A stretch of 64,000 nt of DNA from the NCBI RefSeq assembly GCF_900102815.1, contig NZ_FNGF01000006.1:468533-532532 (forward strand), written 5' to 3'. The notes beneath the pieces are model-generated. The model did not search any database. It had not been told where the DNA came from and worked only from the letters and a program-made list of their open reading frames with translations. Shown here one piece after another: positions 1-7,138 of the stretch. The position numbers were made by a program, and so were the translations under genes. The first letter of the stretch is position 1, and every line of letters starts with the position of its first letter. The DNA is from Glycomyces sambucus (GTDB lineage Bacteria > Actinomycetota > Actinomycetes > Mycobacteriales > Micromonosporaceae).

Positions 1-1
1 C

Positions 2-310
2 CCGCCGGAGGTCGCCGACCGGTTCGAGGAGGGCCGCACCGCGAGCCTGTACCGCGTGTACGTGCGGCCCGAGCACCGCCGCCGCGGCCTCGCGGGCGCG
101 CTCGTGGACGCGTGCCTCGACTTCGCGGCCTCCCGCGAGCGCTACACCGGCGTCTACCTGCACACCGACGCGCGCACGCCCGGCGCGGTGGAGTTCTGGT
201 CGCGGCGCGGCGCGGTGCTGTTCGACGAGCGGGTGGCCGTCAACGAGCACCGCGGCGACGCCGGCGAGCCGTTCGAGACGGTCCACTTCCGGCTGCGCCT
301 GCCCCGCTGA
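2..310 (+). CDS. GNAT-family N-acetyltransferase, 3' part
   Basis: The reading frame is open at the left edge, so only the last 102 residues are visible. VYVRPEHRRRGLAGALVDA (near residues 19-37 of the visible part) is the GNAT acetyl-CoA pyrophosphate-binding motif (V-x-P-x-x-R-x-x-G-x-[GA]), and VYLHTDARTPGAVEFWSRRGA is the usual strand 5/helix 4 region where a Tyr or Phe of the acceptor face packs. The family transfers acetyl from acetyl-CoA to an amine; the substrate cannot be told from this part. It converges on the pobA operon across an 83-bp gap. A GTG at 56 could be taken for a start, but the motif would then lose its first strand, so the real start lies outside the window. Confidence 0.85.
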   Translation, partial: PPEVADRFEEGRTASLYRVYVRPEHRRRGLAGALVDACLDFAASRERYTGVYLHTDARTPGAVEFWSRRGAVLFDERVAVNEHRGDAGEPFETVHFRLRLPR

Positions 311-341
311 GGGCCCGGTCGGTCCTGGCATGGCCCGAGCA

Positions 342-362
342 TAACGGGAACGATTTTCATTA
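342..362. promoter_or_regulatory. Zur-like imperfect palindrome, orphan
   Basis: On the minus strand, TAATGAAAATCG is followed by TTCCCGTTA. This differs at three positions from an ideal actinobacterial zinc-uptake-regulator palindrome (TAATGAAAAT / ATTTTCATTA type). It lies between the convergent ends of the acetyltransferase and pobA, so no start codon is nearby on either strand. It may be fortuitous; only six of ten position pairs are self-complementary. Confidence 0.25.
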
Positions 363-393
363 ATGATGAGGGGTCGCCTCGGCCGGGGGCTCG

Positions 394-1557
394 TCAGCCC
401 TCGTACGGCGGCCCCACGTAGTTCTCCGCCAGCGCGGTCGCCTGCGCCCGCGAACGGGCCACGTAGTCGAGGTGCGCGCGCTGGAGCCGCCGGTCGTAGG
501 CGTCGGCGTCCGCGAAGCGGTGCAGCAGGGTCGTCATCCACCACGAGAAGTGCTGGGCGCGCCAGACCCGCTCCAGGCAGGTCGCCGAGTACGCGTCGAG
601 CAGGTCCTCGCGGCCGGAGCGGTAGTACTCCCCCAGGGCGCGGGCGAGCACCCGGACGTCGGCGACGGCGAGGTTGAGGCCCTTCGCGCCGGTGGGCGGG
701 ACGATGTGCGCGGCGTCCCCGGCGAGGAGGAGGCGCCCGAACCGCATGGGCTCGGCCACGAACGAGCGCATGGCGGCGACGTCGACGGACATGACCGGGC
801 CGGTCGCGAGCGTGAAGCCGGGGACGGTCTCGTGGCGGGCCTTGAGCTCGTCCCAGATCGCGGCGGCGCTCCAGTCCTCGGGGCGGGTCTCGGGCGGCAC
901 CTGGAGGTAGAAGCGGCTGACGGTGTCGCTGCGCATGGAGTGCAGGGAGAACCCGCGGTCGGAGGCGGAGTAGACGAGCTCGGGGGCGGAGGGGGCGACG
1001 GCGGCGAGGACGCCGAGCCACGCGAAGGGGTAGGTCTTCTCGTAGGCGGTGAGGCGCCCGGCGGGGACGGAGGCGCGGGAGACGCCGTGGAAGCCGTCGC
1101 ATCCGGCGATGAAGTCGCAGTCGAGGCGCCCGCCGGCCCACTGGAGGTGCGGTTCGCCGTCGATGCCGCCGAGGGTGATGCCCTCGACCTCGAAGCGGAG
1201 GTCGACCCCGTTGGCGAGGTTCGCGGCGATGAGGTCCTTGACGACCTCCTGCTGGCCGTAGACGGTGATGGCGCGGCCGGGCACGAGTTCGTCGAAGGCG
1301 ATCCGGTGGCCTTCGCCGCCGAAGCGCAGTTCGATGCCGTGGTGGACGTGGCCTTCGGCGCGCATGCGGTCGCCGACGCCGGCGGCGGTGAGGGTGTCGG
1401 CGGTGGCCTGTTCGAGGACGCCGGCGCGGATGCGGGACTCGCAGTGGGCGCGGCTGCGGCGCTCCAGCACGACGACGTCGATCCCCTCGGCGGCGAGGAG
1501 GTGCGCGAGGAGGAGCCCGGCGGGTCCGGCGCCGACGATCCCGACGCGGGTCCTCAT
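394..1557 (-). CDS. pobA: 4-hydroxybenzoate 3-monooxygenase
   Basis: Flavoprotein hydroxylase, 387 aa, that converts 4-hydroxybenzoate to protocatechuate with NAD(P)H and O2, feeding the beta-ketoadipate pathway. Visible motifs are the Rossmann FAD motif GAGPAG (residues 9-14), the DG motif DGFHG (154-158) and the GD motif GDAAHIVPPTGAKGLN (280-295). Substrate-site residues of the Pseudomonas enzyme are kept: a Tyr before SASDRGF (Y196), the S..R pair in HSMRS (207, 209), and R215/Y217 in SRFYLQV. Length is typical (390-395 aa). It is the last gene of a five-gene operon; its ATG overlaps the ATPase stop by 4 bp (ATGA), so it is translationally coupled. Placement with an importer suggests uptake and first-step oxidation of the same aromatic acid. 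No protocatechuate dioxygenase genes are in this window. Confidence 0.93.
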   Translation of the reverse strand: MRTRVGIVGAGPAGLLLAHLLAAEGIDVVVLERRSRAHCESRIRAGVLEQATADTLTAAGVGDRMRAEGHVHHGIELRFGGEGHRIAFDELVPGRAITVYGQQEVVKDLIAANLANGVDLRFEVEGITLGGIDGEPHLQWAGGRLDCDFIAGCDGFHGVSRASVPAGRLTAYEKTYPFAWLGVLAAVAPSAPELVYSASDRGFSLHSMRSDTVSRFYLQVPPETRPEDWSAAAIWDELKARHETVPGFTLATGPVMSVDVAAMRSFVAEPMRFGRLLLAGDAAHIVPPTGAKGLNLAVADVRVLARALGEYYRSGREDLLDAYSATCLERVWRAQHFSWWMTTLLHRFADADAYDRRLQRAHLDYVARSRAQATALAENYVGPPYEG

Positions 1558-2327
1558 GCGGCACCTCGCTTGGCGGCCTGGATCTCGCGCCAGACGGCGG
1601 CGCGGAGCTTCGCGAACGCGGGGGCGGAGCGGGTGTCGAGCTGGTCGCGGTCGGGGCCGAGGTCGATGTGGATCTCGGCGCGGAGCGTGGTCGGCGGGGA
1701 GGAGAGGACGAGGACGCGCTGGCCGAGGTAGACCGACTCGTCGATGTCGTGGGTGATGAAGACGACCGTGATCCCGAGGCGGGACCACAGGTCGCGGATG
1801 AGGTCTTCGAGGTCGGCGCGGGTCTGGGCGTCGACGGCGGCGAAGGGCTCGTCCATGAGCAGCAGGCGGGGCCGGAACGCGACGGCGCGGGCGATGGCGA
1901 CGCGCTGCTGCATGCCGCCGGAGAGCTGCCAGGGCCAGACCTGTTCCTTCCCTTCGAGGTCGACCAGGCGCAGGGCCTCGGCGACGCGGTCGCGGCGTTC
2001 GGCGCGGGTGAGGCCGAGGCGCTTGAGCGGGAGTTCGACGTTGGCGCCCACGCGCATCCACGGGAAGAGGCTGCGGCCGTACTCCTGGAAGACGACGGCG
2101 GTCCCCTCGGGCGGGCCGTCGACGTCGCGGCCGTCGACGCGGGCGGTGCCGCGGGTGGGCGCGAGGAGCCCGGCGCACATCCGCAGGAGCGTGGTCTTGC
2201 CGCAGCCGGAGGGGCCGACGACGCACACGAGTTCGCCCTCGGCCACATGGAAGCTGAGGGAGTCGACGGCGGTGAACACTCCCCCGTCGACGCGGTAGTC
2301 CTTGCCGATCCCGGCGACTTCGAGCAC
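1554..2327 (-). CDS. ABC transporter ATP-binding protein, SsuB/TauB-like
   Basis: Cytoplasmic ATPase of 257 aa that powers the importer encoded upstream. It has Walker A GPSGCGKTT (residues 38-46), a Q-loop (VVFQEYGRSLFPW), signature LSGGMQQRVAIARA, Walker B LLLMDEPFAAVD and the switch His in FITHDIDE. The EYGRSLFPW stretch and overall length match the nitrate/sulfonate/taurine importer group. Its start directly abuts the permease stop at 2328, and its own stop overlaps the pobA start. The C-terminal 40 residues (IDLGPDRDQLDTRSAPAFAK) match the R-x-x-x-x-x-F tail typical of this group. Family membership does not fix the substrate; the pobA linkage suggests an aromatic carboxylate rather than a sulfonate. 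Confidence 0.9.
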   Translation of the reverse strand: MLEVAGIGKDYRVDGGVFTAVDSLSFHVAEGELVCVVGPSGCGKTTLLRMCAGLLAPTRGTARVDGRDVDGPPEGTAVVFQEYGRSLFPWMRVGANVELPLKRLGLTRAERRDRVAEALRLVDLEGKEQVWPWQLSGGMQQRVAIARAVAFRPRLLLMDEPFAAVDAQTRADLEDLIRDLWSRLGITVVFITHDIDESVYLGQRVLVLSSPPTTLRAEIHIDLGPDRDQLDTRSAPAFAKLRAAVWREIQAAKRGAA

Positions 2328-3098
2328 TCAGACCTCCTCGGCCCGTTGGCGGTGGTGCCAGTGCAGGACCGCGCGGTCGAACACCGTGAACAGGGCGGCG
2401 AGGGCCGCGCCGAGGCAGCCGAGGAGCAGGATGCCGCTCCACATCGCGGGGATCGCGTAGCTGCGCTGGAACTGGACGATCGCGAAGCCGAGCCCGGACT
2501 GGGCGGCGAACATCTCGCTGACGACCATGAGGATGACGCCGATCGCGAGGGCCTGGCGCATGCCGGTGACGATGCGCGGACTCGCGCCGGGCAGGACCAC
2601 GGCGAGGAGGGTCCTGTTGCGGCCCAGGCGGAACGCGGCGGCGGTGTCGAGCTGGACCGGTTCGACCGAGCGGACCCCGGCGACGGTGTTGAGCAGGATC
2701 GGCCAGACGCAGCCGGAGACGATGACGGCGGTCTTCATGCCGTCGCCGATGCCGGCGAACAGCATGATGACCGGGACGAGGACCGGCGGCGGGACGGCGC
2801 GGGCGAACTCCAGGACGGGCTCGGTGAGGTGGAAGAGCCAGCGCGTCCGTCCGATGAGGACGCCGAGGGCGATCCCGGCGGCGGCGGAGGCGGTGTAGCC
2901 GGCGGCGAGGCGGGCGACGCTGGGGAGGACGTCGTCGCGCCAGCGCTCGGGCGTCCAGGTCTCGGCGAACTCGGCGGTGATCGCGGACAGGGGCGGGAAG
3001 TAGAAGCTGGTGGAGCCCGCGGAGGCGAACCACCACAGGGCGAACAGGGCCGCGGGGAGGCCGAGGGCGAGGAGGGTCTTGCGGGCGAGGGTCACCAC
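2328..3098 (-). CDS. ABC transporter permease (second), SsuC-like
   Basis: Inner-membrane permease of 256 aa with about six hydrophobic segments. The cytoplasmic coupling loop (AAAFRLGRNRTLLAVVLPGASPRIVTGM, residues about 151-178) carries the EAA-type G-x-x-x-x-x-x-x-x-x-L-P pattern. The start is a GTG at 3098, lying 7 bp inside the preceding permease gene, and it ends flush against the ATPase gene. It is not a copy of the first permease, so the two form a heteromeric channel, as in some aromatic-acid and phthalate importers. Confidence is high for family and moderate for substrate. Confidence 0.88.
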   Translation of the reverse strand: MVTLARKTLLALGLPAALFALWWFASAGSTSFYFPPLSAITAEFAETWTPERWRDDVLPSVARLAAGYTASAAAGIALGVLIGRTRWLFHLTEPVLEFARAVPPPVLVPVIMLFAGIGDGMKTAVIVSGCVWPILLNTVAGVRSVEPVQLDTAAAFRLGRNRTLLAVVLPGASPRIVTGMRQALAIGVILMVVSEMFAAQSGLGFAIVQFQRSYAIPAMWSGILLLGCLGAALAALFTVFDRAVLHWHHRQRAEEV

Positions 3099-3937
3099 CG
3101 CGCGTCACCTCGCACGGCCGGGTGCCAGGAGAGCGCTTCGCGTTCGAGGAGGCGCACGCCGAGGTTGACGAGGACGCCGAGGGCGCCCGCGACGAGGATG
3201 AGCGCGTACATGCGGTCGGCGGCGCCGGAGGTCTGGGCGACGGCGATCTCGTTGCCGAGGCCGGGCGAGCCGATGACGAGTTCGGCGGTGACGGCGAGGA
3301 CGAGCGCGACGGTGGCGGCGAGCCGCACCCCGGTCATGAGGTAGGGCAGGGCGGTGGGCCAGGCGAGGCGGGTCAGGCGCTGCCATGCGGTGAGCCGCAG
3401 GCTCTTCGCGGTGTCGGCGGCGACGGGGTCGATGTCGCGCACGCCCGCGAGGACCTGGACGAGGACCTGCCAGAACGCGGCGTAGACGACGAGGAGGAGC
3501 GTCGAGGGCAGGCGGGTGCCGAACAGCAGGACCGCCAAGGGCACCAGGGCGACCGAGGGGATCGGGCGCAGGAACTCGATGGTGGAGGCGGTGGCGGCGC
3601 GCACGGGCGGGAGGGACCCGATGAGGATGCCGAGGGCGGCGCCCGCGGCGACGGCGATGGCGAGCCCGAGCGCCCAGGCGGTGAGCGTGTCGGCAAGGGC
3701 CCGCCAGAACTCGGCGCGCGCGAGGTCGTCGGCGAGGGCGCCGAGAACGGCGCCGGTGGTCGGAAAGTACCTGGGGTCCACCAGGGGCGTGAGCGGGAGG
3801 AGCTGGCCGGCGAGCAGGGCCGCGGCGACCCCGGCCGCGCCGAGGAGCAGCGGTGGGACTGGACGCGGCCGGGGTCTTGAGGAGTGGAGCCGCTGGTCGC
3901 TCATGGTGCTCGCGTCGTTCGAACGCTGCGGACTCAT
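3092..3937 (-). CDS. ABC transporter permease (first), SsuC-like
   Basis: Inner-membrane permease of 281 aa with a Pro/Arg-rich cytoplasmic N-terminus followed by six predicted helices. The EAA loop is visible as DTAKSLRLTAWQRLTRLAWP followed by the L-P-x-x-x-x-G pattern (ALPYLMTGVRL). The ATG at 3937 overlaps the TGA of the lipoprotein gene (ATGA), which favours this start over an internal ATG at 3904. With the second permease it would form the membrane channel of the operon's importer. The BPD_transp_1 fold is clear; the substrate is inferred only from pobA. Confidence 0.88.
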   Translation of the reverse strand: MSPQRSNDASTMSDQRLHSSRPRPRPVPPLLLGAAGVAAALLAGQLLPLTPLVDPRYFPTTGAVLGALADDLARAEFWRALADTLTAWALGLAIAVAAGAALGILIGSLPPVRAATASTIEFLRPIPSVALVPLAVLLFGTRLPSTLLLVVYAAFWQVLVQVLAGVRDIDPVAADTAKSLRLTAWQRLTRLAWPTALPYLMTGVRLAATVALVLAVTAELVIGSPGLGNEIAVAQTSGAADRMYALILVAGALGVLVNLGVRLLEREALSWHPAVRGDARW

Positions 3938-4893
3938 GGCAGGAGCGCGTCCACGTCTGGGGGGTTCTCGAAGATGCCGTCGGCTTCGCCGAGTTCGGCG
4001 AGGCGCTCCACGGAGTCCTTGTTGACCGCTGCGGGGAAGGCCGGCAGGGTCAGGGCGGCGCGGATCTCGGGACTGATGTCGGTGTAGGTGCCCAGGATAT
4101 CGCGGACGGCCTCGGGGTTGTCGGTCGCGTACTGGAGCGATTCGGCGATGGCGTCGGCGAAGCGCTGGACGAGGTCGGGGTCCTCTTGCACGAGTTGAGA
4201 GGTGGCGAAGTAGGCGGCGACGGTGAGGTCGGGGGCGGCGTCGACGTAGTTCCAGGCGACGGGCCGGCCGCCCTCGGCCTCGATGAGGGACTTGAAGGGC
4301 TCCACGACCCAGGCGGCGTCGACGTTCCCGGCGCTGAGCTGCGCGGGCATGTCGGGGAAGGCGATCTCGGTGAAGCCGATGCCGGTGGGGTCGCCGCCGT
4401 CGATGCGGACGGACTCGCGGACGGTCGTGTCGCCGATGTTGTTCAGGGTGTTGACCGCGACGGTGGCGTCGGCGAGGTCGGCGGCGGTCTGGATCGGACT
4501 GTCGGCGGGGACCATGACGGCGCCGAAGTCCTCGCCCGCGACGCCGGTGGAGGCGACCCCGTTCGCGACGATCTCGATCGGCAGGCCCGAGGACTGGGCG
4601 AGGAGGAGCGAGGTGATGTTGGAGAACCCGAAGTCGAACTCGCCGGCCGCGACCCCGGGGACGATGGCCGCGCCCCCTTGGGCGGCGGTGAGTTCGAGCT
4701 CGATGTCGCGCGCTGCGAAGAAGCCCTGCTCGATGCCGAGGTAGATGGGGGCGACGTCGACGATCGGGATGACGCCGACCGAGACGGCGTCCGCTCCCCC
4801 GGCGCCGTCCTCCTCGCCGCCGCAGGCGGCGGTGGTCGCGGCGAGCGCGAGGGCCAGGGCTGACATGGAGGCGAGGGCGAGCGTGCGTCTCAT
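3934..4893 (-). CDS. ABC transporter substrate-binding lipoprotein, NMT1/SsuA-like
   Basis: First gene of the operon, 319 aa. The ATG at 4893 is chosen because it begins a lipoprotein signal (MRRTLALASMSALALALAA, then TTAAC with the lipidated Cys near residue 24) and has a GGAAGG ribosome site about 9 nt upstream. The mature part starts with SVGVIPIVDVAPIYLGIEQG followed by FFAARDIELEL, the opening of NMT1/THI5/SsuA-type periplasmic-binding proteins. QGGAAIVPGVAAGEFDFGFS is the hinge region of that group. It would capture the ligand outside the membrane for the two permeases. The fold group binds sulfonates, nitrate, thiamin precursors and some aromatic acids; the last fits the pobA linkage. 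Confidence 0.88.
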   Translation of the reverse strand: MRRTLALASMSALALALAATTAACGGEEDGAGGADAVSVGVIPIVDVAPIYLGIEQGFFAARDIELELTAAQGGAAIVPGVAAGEFDFGFSNITSLLLAQSSGLPIEIVANGVASTGVAGEDFGAVMVPADSPIQTAADLADATVAVNTLNNIGDTTVRESVRIDGGDPTGIGFTEIAFPDMPAQLSAGNVDAAWVVEPFKSLIEAEGGRPVAWNYVDAAPDLTVAAYFATSQLVQEDPDLVQRFADAIAESLQYATDNPEAVRDILGTYTDISPEIRAALTLPAFPAAVNKDSVERLAELGEADGIFENPPDVDALLP

Positions 4894-4928
4894 GCGGGTG
4901 CCTTCCGGGAGGAGCGAGGCGACGGCAC

Positions 4929-4953
4929 CGAGTGTTCGCAATGCGAATACTCG
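4929..4953. promoter_or_regulatory. 25-bp palindromic operator of the pobA operon
   Basis: Two 12-bp arms, CGAGTGTTCGCA and TGCGAATACTCG, flank a single A and differ from perfect symmetry at one position. The site ends 36 bp before the ATG of the binding-protein gene, where a repressor or activator of the whole operon would sit. IclR-family regulators of pob and pca genes use palindromes of this sort, but no regulator gene lies in the window, so the cognate protein is unknown. Confidence 0.7.
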
Positions 4954-5106
4954 TTCATATATCGAAACTAGTAGATAGCCCCGGCCCGGTCAAGACCCCG
5001 CCCGGGCCGCGCCCGCACCGAACCGCCGCAGCCCGCGGGCACCGTTGCCGCCGGGGCGCTCCACTCCGGACACACCCGGCCGCGGGGGCCGCAGCCGCCC
5101 CCGGAC

Positions 5107-5138
5107 ACGGGGAAGGGCCGCCCCGGCGGCAGGGCGGC
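5107..5138. terminator. Terminator downstream of glpQ
   Basis: A GC-rich hairpin with arms AAGGGCCGCC and GGCGGCCCTT around a short loop lies about 45 bp past the glpQ stop. A short T-rich run follows on the plus strand; on the minus strand it separates glpQ from the pobA operon. Confidence 0.65.
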
Positions 5139-5180
5139 CCTTCTTTCTCGGTTGCGAATCCTGGGTTCGCGACCCGGTCG

Positions 5181-6230
5181 TCAGCAGTCGCGGGCTGCGA
5201 TCGCCTTGTCCGGGTAGTCACTGAAGACGGCGTCGACGTCGAGCGAGTAGAACAGGTCGTACTCGGACTCGAAGTCGCCCCATGCGGCACCGCCGCTCCC
5301 CTCGCGGAAGTCGGCGGGGAGGAACTGGTTCTCGTTGCGGAACGTCCACACGTGCACGTCGAGGCCGCGGTCGTGCGCGCGCTCGACCACGTCGGTCGGC
5401 TCCATCAGGTAGCCGTTCGCGTCGCGCGGGACGATGCGGTTCTTGTTCAGGCTCACCGTGTCGAGGGTGTCGGCGTACTCGTCGAGCTCGGCGTCGGAGA
5501 TCTCGCCCTGCCCGTCGATGTTCAGCCCGATCCGGTTGTCCACGAGTTCGGCGATGTTGAGCAGGCTCTGGTACTCGAACGACTGGATCCACACCGGGGA
5601 GCGCTTCCGGTCGAGGCGGCGCTCGTCGAGCAGGTCGGCCAGCTCCTCCTCGATGCTCATCCCCTTGTCCTCGTAGTAGGACGGGTGCTTCATCTCGGGG
5701 TAGGTGACGACCTTGCGGTCGAGGTCGTCCACGAAGTCGAGGACCTCGTCGTAGGTGACCAGCTCGAACTCGCCGTCGTGCGCGGCGCTCTGCGGGCGCA
5801 CCGAGGGCAGGCGCTCCTCGGCGCGGAGGGTCTTGAGCTCGGCGAGGGTGAAGTCGTCGGCGAAGAAGCCGGTGACGGGCGCGCCGTCGATCAGCTTGGT
5901 GGTCTTGCGGTCCGCGAACTCGGGATGCTGGGCGATGTCGGTGGTCTCGTCCAGGACCGGCTCGTGGCGGGCCAGGAGCTCCCCGTCCTTGGTGAGCACC
6001 AGGTCCGGCTCGATGACGTCGGCGCCGAGCTCGACCGCGAGGGCGTACGCCTCCAGCGTGTGCTCGGGCAGGTAGCCGCTGGCGCCGCGGTGGGCGATGA
6101 CGATCGGGTCCGAGTCGTGGTGGTGCGGCTTGTGCGGCTTGGCGGCGGCCGGGGAGGCCATAAGGCCGATCAGCGCGCCGGCGGCGGCGAGAGCCGCCGC
6201 GCCGCGAAGGAGGGCGCCCTTGCGGGACAT
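5181..6230 (-). CDS. glpQ: Secreted glycerophosphodiester phosphodiesterase
   Basis: Hydrolyses glycerophosphodiesters to glycerol-3-phosphate and an alcohol outside the cell; 349 aa. The ATG at 6230 gives a signal peptide (basic MSRKGALLRG, a hydrophobic run, then ASPAAA) and has AAAGGTGG just upstream. The catalytic opening IVIAHRGASGYLPEHTLEAY (residues about 43-62) has the HR and E of the GDPD family; DVIEPDLVLTKDG and HEP follow with the metal-binding E-x-D and the catalytic His. The downstream part (YPEMKHPSYYEDKG, WTFRNEN) matches the larger GlpQ subgroup. It stands alone behind a four-unit PHO box, so it is very likely induced by phosphate starvation. Confidence 0.93.
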   Translation of the reverse strand: MSRKGALLRGAAALAAAGALIGLMASPAAAKPHKPHHHDSDPIVIAHRGASGYLPEHTLEAYALAVELGADVIEPDLVLTKDGELLARHEPVLDETTDIAQHPEFADRKTTKLIDGAPVTGFFADDFTLAELKTLRAEERLPSVRPQSAAHDGEFELVTYDEVLDFVDDLDRKVVTYPEMKHPSYYEDKGMSIEEELADLLDERRLDRKRSPVWIQSFEYQSLLNIAELVDNRIGLNIDGQGEISDAELDEYADTLDTVSLNKNRIVPRDANGYLMEPTDVVERAHDRGLDVHVWTFRNENQFLPADFREGSGGAAWGDFESEYDLFYSLDVDAVFSDYPDKAIAARDC

Positions 6231-6315
6231 GTGCGTCCACCTTTCTGGGGGGAGGGCCCGGAGGGCCTGGGTGACTTCAGCCAACCGCGCGCGCCCGTAT
6301 TCGCGCGGGACCAGG

Positions 6316-6358
6316 GTTGAAGCTCTGCTGAACGGCATCTGAAGCCTGGTTGAAATCG
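6316..6358 (-). promoter_or_regulatory. PHO box (four 11-bp direct repeat units) of glpQ
   Basis: On the minus strand the core TTCA recurs four times at exact 11-nt steps: TTCAACC, TTCAGAT, TTCAGCA, TTCAACC. The complementary plus-strand TTGAA/CTGAA cores sit at 6317, 6328, 6339 and 6350. This is the GTTCACC-N4 direct-repeat layout bound by PhoP in Streptomyces and relatives. It lies about 85-125 bp before the glpQ start, a normal place for activator binding. Confidence 0.75.
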
Positions 6359-6478
6359 GGCGATTCACCCTACGACGGACCACCGGCCACGGTCGGGACG
6401 CCGAAGGACACCGCGCGGCGGGTGCAGTCGGCGGCGGCGCGGCCGATCGCGGCGCGGCCGAGTGCCGCGATCGCGAGC

Positions 6479-6594
6479 GCTCGGCCCACTCCGCCTGTGC
6501 TCACGCTCGGGCGCGGCCCACTCCGCCCGTTCTCACGCTCGGGCGCGGTCCCCCCTGCCCGGTTTTAAGCTCAGGCGCGGCCCGCCGCTCCGGC
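6479..6594. repeat. Decayed tandem repeat, period about 32 bp
   Basis: Four imperfect head-to-tail copies begin GCTCGG or GCTCAG at 6479 (26 bp, short form), 6505 (32 bp), 6537 (32 bp) and 6569 (partial). The second copy runs GCTCGGGCGCGGCCCACTCC then GCCCGTTCTCAC. Later copies share GCTCGGGCGCGG and diverge after it. No gene uses the repeat. Confidence 0.6.
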
Positions 6595-7083
6595 GGTGGC
6601 GGCCACCCCGGCATGCGCCACCGCGACCATCGGTCCGGTCACCGCAGCGGCGGGCCCAGGCAGAGCAGAGCGGCCTGCCAGCATCGCTTCGATACGGCTC
6701 CGAATCTGCATCGTCGAACCGGGAACCGGTTTCTGATTTCAGCGCCTTATCCGGAGCATGCACAGCGAGAACCGCTCTGCACCGCCCTGGAAAGCGATAG
6801 GAACCGCTTTCTATAACATCCTCATACACCCGCAGCCGAACGTCAAGCATCGACGCCCGCAAATATGAATCCACCGCGCATTGCCGCACTGTCGGACCCG
6901 CCGGGCATCATCGAATCGGGGGCGCCTGCCCACGCCCGATTTGCGCAGAACCGCCGCAACACTCCCGAACCGCAGGCCGCCCAAGCACAGGAACCGGCAT
7001 CGGCACGGGCACCCACTCCGCATAGGGCCGACACGATGCCGGGCCGATCCTCGAACACGACCGGACCCGGCTCAGTGAACCCC

Positions 7084-7134
7084 ACGCGTTGGAGGGGGCC
7101 GGACCGCTGCGCGGTCCGGCCCCCTCCAACGCGT
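7084..7134. terminator. Very long perfect hairpin terminator
   Basis: Two 24-bp perfectly complementary arms (7084-7107 and 7111-7134) flank a 3-nt loop (TGC). It begins 4 bp beyond the stop of the ABC exporter gene. There is no U-run on the minus strand, which is usual for high-GC actinobacterial terminators. Confidence 0.8.
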
Positions 7135-7138
7135 TTCC

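Larger units (their letters stand above)
6231..7083. other. Long spacer without a convincing gene
   Basis: Apart from the PHO box near its left end and the decayed 32-bp repeats at 6479-6594, this 850-bp stretch shows no reading frame with a recognisable protein. Frames in it are Arg/Gly/Ser-rich and lack ribosome sites. A small hairpin, GAAAGCG (6790-6796) with CGCTTTC (6805-6811), lies in a more AT-rich part. Base composition becomes less GC-rich from about 6690 to 6880. It may be a decayed gene remnant. Confidence 0.5.

Noticed and set aside
394..3108. Single 904-codon minus frame joining the permease/ATPase region to pobA
   Set aside because: Only the last 387 codons are PobA. The earlier part is Arg/Pro-rich shadow sequence of the transporter genes in another frame.
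6533..6889. 118-codon minus frame in the glpQ-exporter spacer
   Set aside because: It is Arg/Gly-rich, lacks a ribosome site, crosses the decayed repeats and resembles no family.
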